NCBI RefSeq assembly: GCF_003008575.1
Contig: NZ_CP027667.1
Location: 1,368,501-1,432,500 of the forward strand
Source: Melaminivora suipulveris
GTDB taxonomy: Bacteria > Pseudomonadota > Gammaproteobacteria > Burkholderiales > Burkholderiaceae_C
Direction: 5' to 3'
DNA: 64,000 nucleotides
Shown: positions 33,920-43,044 of the stretch, in pieces
How the letters are laid out: the number at the start of each line of letters is the position of its first letter
Position numbering within the stretch: position 1 is the stretch's first letter
The notes under the pieces: model-generated
Seen by the model: only the letters and a program-made list of their open reading frames with translations
Told to the model about the DNA's origin: nothing
The model's database searches: none
Made by a program: the position numbers and the translations under genes

Positions 33920-35917
33920 ATGAGCGACCGCCGTGATGATGATTTCCATGTGCGCCCCAGCGTCCCGAAGAACCGCGGCAAGGGCCAGGGGCAGAGCTTC
34001 GTTTCACAGGTGCTCAAGCAGACCGGCAAGGCCAGCGGCGGCAAGTCCTCAATGCGCCGTCCTGGCGAGTCGGGTGGCACCGGCCAGCGGCCCAGCTCGC
34101 GCCTGGGGCGTGGCCACACGGCCGCGCGCTTTGCGGGCGCGAAGCTCACGCCCATGTCCCGGCGCGTGACCATCAAGACCTTGCTGGTCAATCAGCAGCG
34201 GGCCAGCCCGCAGTCGCTCGCCAAGCACCTGCGCTACATCGAGCGCGACGGTGTGGGCCGCGATGGCGAGCCGGGCCAAGCCTACGGGCCGCAGACCGAC
34301 ATGGCCGACCTCGACGCCTTCAAGGAACGCTGCGCCGACGACCGGCACCATTTCCGCTTTATCCTCTCGCCCGAGGACGGCGCGGAGCTGGAAGACCTGC
34401 GCACCTACACGCGGCATCTCATGGGCCGCATGGAGGCCGACCTGGGCACGGGCCTCGATTGGGTGGCCGTCAACCACTGGAACACGGACAACCCGCACGC
34501 CCACCTGATCGTGCGCGGGTGCGATGACTCCGGCAAAGACCTCATCATCGCGGGCGACTACATCGCCCACGGCTTCCGTCATCGAGCCGCCGAACTGGCG
34601 ACCGAATGGCTGGGGCCGCGCACCGAGTTGGAGATCCAGCAGACATTACAGCGCGAGGTGGAGCAAGAGCGGTGGACGAGCTTGGATCGCACCCTGAAGC
34701 GCGAGCTTGGCGACGACGTCCAAGTGCAGATCGACCGCTTCAACGAACCGCGGCTGCAACGCCAGCGCCTGCTGCTGATCGGCCGCCTGCAACGCTTGCA
34801 GCGCCTGGGCCTCGCCGACGAGACGCAGCCGGGCACGTGGGTTGTCCATGCCGACGCGGAAAAGACCCTGCGCGCCCTGGGCGAGCGCGGCGACATCATC
34901 CGCACCATGCAGCGGGCCATGCGCGGCGAGCCGCGCGAGTTGGCGGTGTTCGAGCCGGGCCAGGATGCCGATGGAAGCGGCCGAACCATCCTCGGCCGCG
35001 TGGCCGCGAAGGGGCTGGCCGACGAGCTGCGCGACCGGGGCTATCTGGTCATCGACGGCGTGGACGGCAAAGCTCACTACGTCGCGCTCAATGCGCGCGA
35101 CGAGCTGGCGAACTATCCGACCGGCGCTGTGGTGGAAGTGAAGGGATCGGCCGACGTGCGCGCGGCCGACAAGAACATCGCCGCGCTGGCGAGCGATAGC
35201 CTGTACCGCACCGACCACCACCTCGCCATCGCGCAGGGGCAGGCCGTGCCGGGCCGTGATCCGCAGGAAGTCGTCGCGGCCCATGTTCGCCGGCTGGAAG
35301 CCCTGCGCCGCGCCGGCATCGTGGAGCGCGTGGCCGAGGGACTATGGAAGGTGCCGGACGATCTGCCCGAGCGTGGCCGTCAGTACGACGCGCAGCGCCT
35401 GGGCGGCGTGGCCGTGGAGCTGAAATCGCACCTGCCCATCGAGCGGCAGGCGCGCGTGATCGGCGCGACTTGGCTGGATCAGCAGTTGATCGGCGGTGGC
35501 TCGGGTCTGGGCGACCTGGGCTTTGGCAGTGAGGCCAAGCAGGCGATGCAGCAACGCGCCGACTTCCTGGCCGAACAGGGGCTGGCCGAGCGGCACGGGC
35601 AGCGTGTGATCCTGGCGCGCAACCTGCTGGGAACGCTGCGCAGCCGGGAGCTGGCGCAGGCCGCCAAGGACATTGCTGCCGACACTGGCCTTGAGCATCG
35701 GCCTGTGGCCGACGGGCAGCGCGTGACCGGCATTTACCGGCGCTCCGTCATGCTTGCCAGTGGGCGCTACGCCATGCTTGATGACGGCATGGGGTTCAGC
35801 CTGGTGCCGTGGAAGCCGGTGATCGAGCAGCGGCTAGGACAGCAGATCGCTGCAACGGTGCGCGGCGGTGGGGTGTCGTGGGAGATCGGGCGACAGAGAG
35901 GACCTTCCCTGGGATAG
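33920..35917 (+). CDS. VirD2-like relaxase with DUF3363 domain
   Basis: A 665-residue relaxase that should nick oriT and pilot the strand into the recipient. The basic N terminus (1-80) is followed by the relaxase domain: RHLRYIERDG-like segment HLRYIERDGVGRDG (about 103-116, a possible nicking Tyr106) and the metal-binding motif HWNTDNPHAHLIVRG with His186, His193 and His195. The DUF3363 region fills the C-terminal two thirds. It is the expected relaxase of Tn4371-family elements. Start chosen at 33920 from AAGGAGA and the family alignment. The frame is open further upstream only because of high GC. It is the last backbone gene before the cargo. Confidence 0.9.
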   Translation: MSDRRDDDFHVRPSVPKNRGKGQGQSFVSQVLKQTGKASGGKSSMRRPGESGGTGQRPSSRLGRGHTAARFAGAKLTPMSRRVTIKTLLVNQQRASPQSLAKHLRYIERDGVGRDGEPGQAYGPQTDMADLDAFKERCADDRHHFRFILSPEDGAELEDLRTYTRHLMGRMEADLGTGLDWVAVNHWNTDNPHAHLIVRGCDDSGKDLIIAGDYIAHGFRHRAAELATEWLGPRTELEIQQTLQREVEQERWTSLDRTLKRELGDDVQVQIDRFNEPRLQRQRLLLIGRLQRLQRLGLADETQPGTWVVHADAEKTLRALGERGDIIRTMQRAMRGEPRELAVFEPGQDADGSGRTILGRVAAKGLADELRDRGYLVIDGVDGKAHYVALNARDELANYPTGAVVEVKGSADVRAADKNIAALASDSLYRTDHHLAIAQGQAVPGRDPQEVVAAHVRRLEALRRAGIVERVAEGLWKVPDDLPERGRQYDAQRLGGVAVELKSHLPIERQARVIGATWLDQQLIGGGSGLGDLGFGSEAKQAMQQRADFLAEQGLAERHGQRVILARNLLGTLRSRELAQAAKDIAADTGLEHRPVADGQRVTGIYRRSVMLASGRYAMLDDGMGFSLVPWKPVIEQRLGQQIAATVRGGGVSWEIGRQRGPSLG

Positions 35918-36327
35918 TCGCCGTCAATGAATATCCGTAATTCGGATTGCCCGACCAGTACTGCGTGGAGTCCCCGTCATGTTGTGCTCACCCCCGATAG
36001 AAGGTCGGAATATGAGCTCAACGTCAAACCGAAGTATTAAATTGTTCACCTTGTAATAACAATTCCTTCTTCAAAACCTTTGGGGTAGGCAAGCCAGCCA
36101 GAAATGTATCGACTCCTGAAGACAGAATCAGCCTTGAAGGCATCATCCTCTTAAAAAGAGCCTTGATTCTAGCTTGCCTCTCACTTGACCTGCTTGCTTT
36201 TAGGTCGGAAGCGGCAAAATTTTATCGCCGTCTTTACAGACATGCATGATCCTGCAGAGTACCATTTTCTATACTTATTGCGCGTCCAAAGATGCAGCTA
36301 ACTAGCTGCTTCGAATAGAGAGGTGGT
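35918..36327. other. Junction region between ICE backbone and osmoadaptation cargo
   Basis: Base composition drops from GC-rich to AT-rich across these 410 bp, marking the cargo boundary. No IS, integrase or clear direct repeat at the junction was recognised. An AT-rich segment with several A/T runs (about 36031-36070 and 36200-36290) may contain the otsA promoter. AGAGAGGTGGT precedes the otsA ATG. Confidence 0.5.
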
Positions 36328-37773
36328 ATGGCTGGAAGGCTAATTGTGGTGTCCAATCGTTTGGCCGATTTTCATAAACCAGCTGCTGGCGGGCTTGCCG
36401 TTGCGCTTAGTGGCATTCTGCGGCAGCGAGGGGGGGTATGGTTGGGCTGGAGCGGGAAGATCGTTAACCGTGGAAAAGAGGATGCACAAATAATTCGTAC
36501 AGCGGTCGGGAATGTAGAGTATCTTTCGATCGATCTCAACGAAGAAGAGTTCAACGGCTACTATAAAGGATATGCAAATGCAACGCTTTGGCCAATTTTA
36601 CATCATCGTGTTGATTTGGCAAAATTCGACAAGGCATCCGAAAAAATATATCGTTTGATGAATGCACGGTTTGCCAAGGTGCTATTGACTGAAATTCAGG
36701 ATGATGATGTGGTTTGGGTGCATGACTACCACTTAATTCCCCTTGGTGAAGAACTTCGCGCCGCCGGCAAACTTAATAAGGTCGGGTTCTTTCTCCATAC
36801 ACCGCTTCCGCCCTCCGCCATCCTGGCAACTTTGCCGAATAATTCATCATTGTTGAGTTCTCTTTTTTCATATGATTTGATTGGATTTCAATCGCAAGAG
36901 GACAAGAGAAATTTTCTTAATTATGTAGAGTGGCAATTTGGAAAAGATTCAGTTGAAGGATCAAAAGTCATTCGCAGGGGAAAGTCAGTTGTAGGAGCAT
37001 TCCCAATTGGAATTGATGTCTGCGAATTTCAGAGCATCGCCCAGTCCAAGACAGCGCAAGCCATGCGAGATGGGATGCGGGAGGAGTATTCCAAGCGGCA
37101 GCTGGTTGTTGGTGTTGACAGGTTGGATTATTCAAAAGGCATTCCTCATCGCGTCCATTCTTTTGGTGAGTTTTTGCATAGATTTCCGCAAATGCAGCGC
37201 AGTGCAACGCTCATACAGATCGCCTCTCCCAGTCGAGGTGAAATAGAGACATATGCTGATATCCAGCGAGAGCTGGAAGCCTTGTGTGGATCAGTCAATG
37301 GAGATCTTGGAGAGCTTGACTGGATGCCCGTCAGATATATCCACAAGACTCTGTGTCAAGAAGAATTGGCTGGTTTGTATCAAGCGGCGAAAGTTGCCCT
37401 GGTCACACCTTTGAGAGACGGGATGAATCTTGTCGCAAAGGAGTTTGTAGCCGCACAAAACCCATATAAACCAGGCGTACTAGTCCTTTCGCGATTCGCC
37501 GGAGTTGCTGAGCAAATGCCAGAGGCCTTGATTGTTAATCCATATGATACGGAATCAGTAGCATATGCCATACACCGCGCTCTCGTCATGCCTCTCGCGG
37601 AGCGTCAGGAACGGCATCGTGCGCTTTTGGGAAAGATCAAGGATAACGATCTTCACTGGTGGTGCAGAAGCTTCTTGCAGCGACTGACTCAACCTGAGTT
37701 CGAATCCAGATCGATCAAATCTGTCTTGAAGAACTTCTGGGCTCGTTTGGATCCAAATTCAAATCACGCCTGA
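36328..37773 (+). CDS. otsA: Trehalose-6-phosphate synthase OtsA
   Basis: A 481-residue GT20 glycosyltransferase that makes trehalose-6-phosphate from UDP-glucose and glucose-6-phosphate. Recognised motifs are LIVVSNRL at the N terminus, GGLAVALSGIL (about 22-32), VWVHDYHLIPLGEELR (about 129-144), HTPLPPS, VDRLDYSKGIPHR (about 259-271), and RDGMNLVAKEFVAAQ for nucleotide-sugar binding. Length equals E. coli OtsA (474). The next gene starts at its stop codon (TGATG), so they are coupled. The gene is clearly AT-richer than the ICE backbone. Trehalose is a compatible solute, matching the Kdp neighbours; the phosphatase is encoded convergently. Confidence 0.95.
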   Translation: MAGRLIVVSNRLADFHKPAAGGLAVALSGILRQRGGVWLGWSGKIVNRGKEDAQIIRTAVGNVEYLSIDLNEEEFNGYYKGYANATLWPILHHRVDLAKFDKASEKIYRLMNARFAKVLLTEIQDDDVVWVHDYHLIPLGEELRAAGKLNKVGFFLHTPLPPSAILATLPNNSSLLSSLFSYDLIGFQSQEDKRNFLNYVEWQFGKDSVEGSKVIRRGKSVVGAFPIGIDVCEFQSIAQSKTAQAMRDGMREEYSKRQLVVGVDRLDYSKGIPHRVHSFGEFLHRFPQMQRSATLIQIASPSRGEIETYADIQRELEALCGSVNGDLGELDWMPVRYIHKTLCQEELAGLYQAAKVALVTPLRDGMNLVAKEFVAAQNPYKPGVLVLSRFAGVAEQMPEALIVNPYDTESVAYAIHRALVMPLAERQERHRALLGKIKDNDLHWWCRSFLQRLTQPEFESRSIKSVLKNFWARLDPNSNHA

Positions 37774-38117
37774 TGAATCCGGTAGCTACTTTTTTCTGGG
37801 TCCTTGCATTGGCCAACCTATTTCTCTCGACAGCTTTGCAGTTACGGGTGGCACGGCTTCAGAATACTAAGAATATAAAATTAATGAAAGGTCAAAGAAA
37901 AGACGACTGGCTGGGTGCAATCATTATGTCTTTTACTATCATTTGTGATAGCACCTCCTTGACAGGATGGCTCTATCTCAAAGTACGGGAGCTCGCAAGC
38001 ACCACCTTTGGTGATTTGTCGAGCATTGTCGGTGTTGTTTATCTCCTGAGCACAATAACAATAGCTTGGCTACTAAAAAGGACAGTCCAACGACTTGCTT
38101 TATTATCATGGCGATAG
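37773..38117 (+). CDS. Small membrane protein coupled to otsA
   Basis: A 114-residue protein with three likely membrane segments: residues 4-24 (VATFFWVLALANLFLSTAL), about 47-67 (WLGAIIMSFTIICDSTSLTG) and about 85-104 (IVGVVYLLSTITIAWLLK). Its ATG overlaps the otsA stop by one base, so translation is coupled. The family is not recognised. Association with otsA suggests a role in the same stress response, but no transport or enzyme motif is visible. It converges on otsB with a 16-base gap. Confidence 0.75.
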   Translation: MNPVATFFWVLALANLFLSTALQLRVARLQNTKNIKLMKGQRKDDWLGAIIMSFTIICDSTSLTGWLYLKVRELASTTFGDLSSIVGVVYLLSTITIAWLLKRTVQRLALLSWR

Positions 38118-38133
38118 CAGTTGGATTGTGTCA

Positions 38134-38946
38134 TTAATCGACACCTCTTATTGGGTTAATTGATGCGCACAGTATTTCGAGCCACTGATCGACATGGGTA
38201 ACTGAGGCCAATCTATACTTGGCACATGTTGAACCTGAGCCAATCTTGAAGCTCATTCCTCCCATTTCATTAACCACCTCAAACGCAGACTCATCGGTGG
38301 CATCATCACCAAAATACACAGGGCTGCGCTCCCGGAATGGTGGCATTTGCATAAAGGCACGGACAGCATTACCTTTGAATATATCCGCAGGTATGACTTC
38401 AAAAACATACTTCCCGGGAATGACTTCAACCCCGGAGTACCCTTGAATTAGCTGATCTATGAGCTCTCTGATCAATAATCCTTTTTCCGGTGCCTGGCGA
38501 TAATGAACGGCGATGGCGCGCTCTCCCTTTTTCTCCAGATAAATATCTGGATGCTCACATCCTAAACGTAATACTGCCTCAGCTAATGGCTTGGGTAGCG
38601 TGTTAGATGTAAGTAGCTTGACGCGATTGTTAAAACGAATCTCAGCGCCATGAACTCCTGCAGTTGGCAAAACCAATGGCCGCAGGAAATGATCCAACTC
38701 ATCTAGCGATCTACCACTGACTATAGCCATAGATCGTATTTTTTCAAAAACATGTCGAAGCTGGACAATTCGACGAGGTGGGACTTTTATTTGGTCAGGA
38801 TGCATTCCCAACTCCACTAGCGTTCCATCAAAATCAAAGAACAGTGCATGGCGATCCAGCAAATCGACTTTATTTATGAGGTGGATTTCTTTTCCTGCTC
38901 TAGATAAGGGATCATCTTCGCTGAATGTACTGCACTGCATCTTCAT
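38134..38946 (-). CDS. otsB: Trehalose-6-phosphate phosphatase OtsB
   Basis: A 270-residue HAD-superfamily phosphatase that releases trehalose from trehalose-6-phosphate. The nucleophile motif is FFDFDGTL with Asp38 and Asp40. Motif II is MAIVSGRS. The C-terminal metal-binding motif is VYFGDDATDESAF. GVHGAEIRF in the cap is typical of OtsB. It is the last gene of the minus-strand kdp train and overlaps the GNAT gene upstream by 4 bases. The physical split of otsA and otsB into convergent transcripts is unusual, since they often form otsBA operons. Expression of otsB may therefore follow KdpDE while otsA is separately driven. Confidence 0.93.
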   Translation of the reverse strand: MKMQCSTFSEDDPLSRAGKEIHLINKVDLLDRHALFFDFDGTLVELGMHPDQIKVPPRRIVQLRHVFEKIRSMAIVSGRSLDELDHFLRPLVLPTAGVHGAEIRFNNRVKLLTSNTLPKPLAEAVLRLGCEHPDIYLEKKGERAIAVHYRQAPEKGLLIRELIDQLIQGYSGVEVIPGKYVFEVIPADIFKGNAVRAFMQMPPFRERSPVYFGDDATDESAFEVVNEMGGMSFKIGSGSTCAKYRLASVTHVDQWLEILCASINPIRGVD

Positions 38947-39383
38947 ATCAGTTTGGATAGAACAATGAGCGGGAGGCCAGGGAGGTAGTCTGGGAGGCGG
39001 TGTATGATCTTGTAACCTCTCCCCACGTAAAGATTCGCGGTCTTGACAGACAGCGATTCGATCCGAGATTCAATGCATCCCTTTGTGGCAGCATCACTTT
39101 CCGCGGTTTTGAGAAGACTAGATCCAATGCCATTTCCACGATAGCAATGTTCGACCCAAAGGTACTCTATATATAGGCGGCGCAATTCCATATGACCGCA
39201 GATGCCTCCAATCAATGCGCCATCAATGCGAGCACCGAAATGAATTGATCTTGGAGCTCCCGCCCCAACGGAGACACGGTCATGCAGAATTACCTTGTGG
39301 ATAATATGCTCCTGCTCGTTTCTGCTTAATTTATTTGTATATTCGACTTCCATACATACCCAGTCATTGACTGACCTAACCAC
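38943..39383 (-). CDS. GNAT-family N-acetyltransferase between kdpE and otsB
   Basis: A 146-residue acetyltransferase. The core follows IHFGARIDGALIGGICGHME (about 47-66), motif A is YIEYLWVEHCYRGNGIGSSL with the RGNGIG pyrophosphate loop (about 71-90), and the C-terminal strand is NLYVGRGYKIIHRLPDYLPG. The arrangement resembles the small GNATs that act on low-molecular-weight amines or amino acids. It lies 10 bases after kdpE and overlaps otsB by 4 bases, so it belongs to the kdp-otsB transcript. A role in making an acetylated osmolyte is a possibility but not visible from the sequence. An internal Met at codon 11 is an alternative start. Confidence 0.8.
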   Translation of the reverse strand: MVRSVNDWVCMEVEYTNKLSRNEQEHIIHKVILHDRVSVGAGAPRSIHFGARIDGALIGGICGHMELRRLYIEYLWVEHCYRGNGIGSSLLKTAESDAATKGCIESRIESLSVKTANLYVGRGYKIIHRLPDYLPGLPLIVLSKLI

Positions 39384-39393
39384 TTCTTTACAG

Positions 39394-40122
39394 TTAATTC
39401 TTTTGATCCGTTGGTTTCTCGGTACCGACGAATCGCAGGCCCACGCCGGGCTCCGTCATGATGTATCGAGGCGCGGATGCATCGTCGTGCAACTTGTGGC
39501 GCAACTTTCCGACGAGGATGCGCAGGTAATGCGCATCCTCTTCATGGGAGGGGCCCCATACACCGCGCAGCAGCTGTGCTTGGGTGATGAGCCTTCCTGG
39601 CTGCTGGATGAGCAAGGCCAGTAGCGCGAATTCTTTGCGCGTGAGCGCAATGGCCTCACCTGAAATACGCACCTCCCGCTGGGCAAGGTCTACACGCAGG
39701 ATTCCATCGTCGTAGATGGGACCTGCCGTACCACGCAGGTGAGCAGTGCGGAGAAAAGCCCGGATGCGTGCCATTAACTCCTCTATGCCGAATGGCTTGG
39801 TGACATAGTCATTCGCCCCGGCATCCAGCAGGGCGACTTTCTCTTCTTCGCCAGAGCGAACCGTCAGAACGACGACCGGCACACTCGACCATTGCCGCAA
39901 TTCCTTGAGCACATCCTGACCATCACGGTCTGGCAAGCCAAGATCCAGTACCACGATGTCTGCGCCCTTGCTGGCCAGAAGCGCCAGGCCTTGCTGTCCC
40001 GTTTCGGCAAGCAGGGTGGCGTAGCCTTGTGATCGCAAGCTGATATCGACGAATTTGCGTATCTGCGGTTCATCGTCAATGACGAGTACCCGTGGCATAG
40101 ATGCATTTTCAGTTGGGTTCAT
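39394..40122 (-). CDS. kdpE: Response regulator KdpE
   Basis: A 242-residue OmpR/PhoB-class regulator. The receiver has the acidic pocket DDE (16-18), phospho-acceptor Asp60 in VVLDLGLPD, Thr in VLTVRSGEEEKV and Lys in YVTKPFG. The C-terminal winged helix (about 140-235) reads LTRKEFALLALLIQQPGRLI and RILVGKLRHKLHDD. YIMTEPGVGLRF closes the domain. It should activate the kdp promoter when phosphorylated by KdpD. It is separated from kdpD by 3 bases. The first residues before MPRVLVIDD may be non-native; Met9 is an alternative start. Confidence 0.94.
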   Translation of the reverse strand: MNPTENASMPRVLVIDDEPQIRKFVDISLRSQGYATLLAETGQQGLALLASKGADIVVLDLGLPDRDGQDVLKELRQWSSVPVVVLTVRSGEEEKVALLDAGANDYVTKPFGIEELMARIRAFLRTAHLRGTAGPIYDDGILRVDLAQREVRISGEAIALTRKEFALLALLIQQPGRLITQAQLLRGVWGPSHEEDAHYLRILVGKLRHKLHDDASAPRYIMTEPGVGLRFVGTEKPTDQKN

Positions 40123-40125
40123 CTC

Positions 40126-42837
40126 TTATGGCTCCAAAGCCGGCGGCTCGCCGCGTGGCAAGACCATGCGGATGAGCGTTCCCCGCCCGTTCGGGCCGGG
40201 CAGCGCTTCCACTTTTCCCATATGGGCACCCACAATCCCTTGGACGATGGTCAACCCTAGGCCTGTTCCGTGCTTTCCCCGATCACCACGCTCGACGCTA
40301 TAGAACATGTCGAATATCCGACGCCGCTCTGCCTCGGGGATACCTGGCCCCATGTCGGAGATGTCTATGCGAACCGTATTGCATTCAAATGGCACAGCGC
40401 TGACCTCAATGGGTCTGTCGGGAGGCGAGTATTTTGCGGCGTTCTCCATGACGTTAAAGATGGCCTGCTCAATCAATGCCGGGTGTACGTGGATAAGGCC
40501 TAAGCTTGGATCGATCTGGCTTTGAATCTTCACGCCCGGCACATACCGTTGGAGACGATGCCCTGCTGAGCCAATCAATTCATCAACACCGATCCAGTCG
40601 CGCGTCAATGTCAGTCCCTGTTGGCCAAGCCGGGTCATGTCCAGCAGGTTCTGGATATAGCGGTCCAGACGCTCTCCTTCGGTGTGGATCGTCTCCAACA
40701 AGCTGTTCTGGTCATCCGTCCCCATATCCTTGCCATAGCGGCTGAGGCTTTCGGCGGCACCGATGATCGAGGAGAGTGGGGAACGCAGGTCGTGCGATAC
40801 GGAGGAAAGTAAGGCCGAACGCAGACGCTCGGTTTCACTAGTGATCCGCGCTGTCTCCAACTCATCGACCAAGCATGTGCGCAGGGCCGCTTGCCCTATG
40901 TCCTCCACCATGCTCTCCGCGAGGCGACGTTGCTCAAATGCAAGACGGCCGGTATTGGCTGGAAACCGCAGGCCAACCACTCCCAGCGCCTCCGTGTCCG
41001 AGAGAATCGGCAGGAACCACCAGTTCGAGTCAGTAAGTGTGTCCGTATGGCGGCCGCTCGGTTGCCCATGCCGCTGCGCCCAGTCGGCCGCCACCATGTC
41101 TGTTTCAGTCATCTCGCGAACAGCGTCTGCAGGCCCAGAATCTCCTTTGATTCGTATCCATGCTTGTGCACGCATGGTTGCCTGTAGAACCGACGATCCT
41201 GCACTAATCACTTGCCCCAGATCAGCCGACTTCGAGAGCGCGCGCCCCAGCTTCTGCATTGCTGCGGCGTGGCCATTGGCGGCACGCAACGCCACAACTT
41301 GCATTCGCAGCCGGGATGCCAGCCGCCCCGCGATCAGGGCCGCACCGAGAAACAACAACACCGTGGCCACCCCGCGGTGGGCACTGATCAGGAAAGTAAA
41401 GCGTGGCTCGATGAAAAAGAAGTCATAGGCCAAAAAGCAAATCACTGCGGTGATAACCGCCGAAGTCATGCGCGTGCGAGAGGCGACCAATAGCACAGCC
41501 ACCAGGAAAACCATGGAAAGGTCTTGCAGCCCTGCAAAGCGCTCAACCAGAGCCGCCACAGCAGTGGCGCCCGCGCTGGTCAGCAAGATCAACATTGGTT
41601 CTCGCCGCGAGAGGCGCTTGCTTGCGACTTCGGCTAGCCGCAACGAGCGGCGGCGGGCTTGGGGTGTACTGATGATGGTCAGTTCGTAGCGCGCACCACG
41701 TGACAGCAGTTGCTGAGTCAGCGTGCGGTTAAACATCCGTGCGACCGGTCTTTCGCGCGTGCGGCCGATGACGATGGATTTGGCGCCTCGCAGCTCGGCT
41801 GCGTCCAGCAGGCCTTGGGCGATGTCCGTGTCGTGAAGCACTTCCGTTTCGCCGCCAAGGCTGCGTGCCAGGGCGAATGCCTTGTCAATTTCCAGCTGGC
41901 GTGCTTGCTCCACCCGAATGACTGCCGAAGCGCCGCCTGGCGCGTCCGCAGCAGAAATTGTTGCTTGTGCGGAGTGGCCCGTGTCTACGGTCACCACCGA
42001 CCACGGGGCGCCACGGCGCTCCGCAATACGAACCCCGGCTCGCACCATGTATTCGGATTGGCCCATACCGTCGATTGCTATCAGCACGTGGCGCCGTATC
42101 GAGACGCCTGTCAAGCCGCGGGCGGTGCGTGTCTCTCGCAGGTCGGCATCGACATGCTCAGCCACGGTTTGCATCGCTAATTCGCGCAACGCTGTGAGAT
42201 TAGACGGTGAAAAGAAGGCTTGCAGAGCTCTCGCGGCCTGCTCTGGAAGGTAGACCTTCCCGTCATTGAGCCGCTCAATCAGTTCACGTGCAGGGAGATC
42301 CACGAGACGGATGTCCCTCAGACGCTCGAACACTGCATCGGGTACTGTCTCGCTCACACGAATACCGGTGATCTGATGCACCACGTCATTCAGGCTTTCT
42401 AGATGCTGAATGTTGACGGTGGTGTAAACATCGATACCTGCATCCAGCAGTTCGTCGACGTCTTGCCATCGGCGCTCGTGCCGGCTCCCCGGGGCATTGC
42501 GGTGAGCAAGTTCATCCACCAATGCTATTGCCGGCTTTCGCGCCAGCAGACCATCGAGGTCCATTTCCTCCAGAACACGTCCTTGGTATTCGACTTTCCG
42601 ACGTGGCAACTGGGGCAATCCTTCCAGCAAGGCGAGGGTTTCCGCTCGTCCGTGAGTCTCCACAATGCCGATGAGCACATCGATGCGTTGGCGGTGCAAC
42701 TCGCGTGCACGCATCAGCATTGCGTAGGTCTTCCCTACCCCTGGGGCAGCCCCTAGAAACACCGTAAGCCGGCCGGCGGCCTGGCGGCGAAGCTCGCCTA
42801 TGAGAGCATCAGCCTTTTTTGCATTCTCGATACTCAT
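40126..42837 (-). CDS. kdpD: Osmosensitive K+ channel histidine kinase KdpD
   Basis: A 903-residue sensor kinase responding to K+ limitation and salt stress. It has an N-terminal KdpD domain with Walker A GAAPGVGKT (29-37) and Walker B ALVDELAHRN (105-114), a universal-stress-like domain (about 248-390), four TM helices (about 415-510), a GAF-like region (about 520-650), then HisKA with His682 in SSVSHDLRSPL. The ATPase domain ends with DMGPGIPEAERRRIF and GTGLGLTIVQGIVGAH. Length equals E. coli KdpD (894). An EIIA-Ntr-type protein, a known KdpD partner in E. coli, is encoded immediately upstream on the same strand. Confidence 0.95.
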   Translation of the reverse strand: MSIENAKKADALIGELRRQAAGRLTVFLGAAPGVGKTYAMLMRARELHRQRIDVLIGIVETHGRAETLALLEGLPQLPRRKVEYQGRVLEEMDLDGLLARKPAIALVDELAHRNAPGSRHERRWQDVDELLDAGIDVYTTVNIQHLESLNDVVHQITGIRVSETVPDAVFERLRDIRLVDLPARELIERLNDGKVYLPEQAARALQAFFSPSNLTALRELAMQTVAEHVDADLRETRTARGLTGVSIRRHVLIAIDGMGQSEYMVRAGVRIAERRGAPWSVVTVDTGHSAQATISAADAPGGASAVIRVEQARQLEIDKAFALARSLGGETEVLHDTDIAQGLLDAAELRGAKSIVIGRTRERPVARMFNRTLTQQLLSRGARYELTIISTPQARRRSLRLAEVASKRLSRREPMLILLTSAGATAVAALVERFAGLQDLSMVFLVAVLLVASRTRMTSAVITAVICFLAYDFFFIEPRFTFLISAHRGVATVLLFLGAALIAGRLASRLRMQVVALRAANGHAAAMQKLGRALSKSADLGQVISAGSSVLQATMRAQAWIRIKGDSGPADAVREMTETDMVAADWAQRHGQPSGRHTDTLTDSNWWFLPILSDTEALGVVGLRFPANTGRLAFEQRRLAESMVEDIGQAALRTCLVDELETARITSETERLRSALLSSVSHDLRSPLSSIIGAAESLSRYGKDMGTDDQNSLLETIHTEGERLDRYIQNLLDMTRLGQQGLTLTRDWIGVDELIGSAGHRLQRYVPGVKIQSQIDPSLGLIHVHPALIEQAIFNVMENAAKYSPPDRPIEVSAVPFECNTVRIDISDMGPGIPEAERRRIFDMFYSVERGDRGKHGTGLGLTIVQGIVGAHMGKVEALPGPNGRGTLIRMVLPRGEPPALEP

Positions 42838-42896
42838 CGTTGTTCATCCCATTTCATCCTAGGGCGGTATTTGTAGAACTGCTTTATTGAAAAAAA

Positions 42897-42963
42897 GGAC
42901 GGCTGGTCAAGGACCAATCCTCTAGTAGCTGCAATCTGCAATCGCGTATCCTCCCAGCCGTCC
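42897..42963 (-). terminator. Stem with T-run between ptsN-like gene and kdpD
   Basis: On the minus strand GGACGGCTGG (42963-42954) is followed 47 bases later by its exact complement CCAGCCGTCC (42906-42897), then seven T residues. The intervening segment has its own GGATTGGTCC dyad. The shape is that of an intrinsic terminator with a long structured loop, lying between the EIIA-Ntr gene and kdpD. It could be an attenuator or the end of a small RNA. No known riboswitch class was recognised. Confidence 0.55.
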
Positions 42964-43044
42964 AAAAGGGAAACCGTTTGGCTCCTACACAGCGATCACT
43001 ACGCCTTCATGACCGATCCTCATGTCGAGATTGAAGCAACCCGC

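Noticed and set aside
33318..33923. 201-codon plus-strand frame overlapping traF and the relaxase leader
   Set aside because: It overlaps the 3' part of the clear traF gene in another frame and runs through the candidate oriT. Its composition is that of a GC-rich shadow.
42838..43044. c-di-AMP (ydaO-type) riboswitch controlling kdp
   Set aside because: Such riboswitches regulate K+ transporters mainly in Gram-positive bacteria. The required conserved core could not be matched here, only a terminator-like stem.
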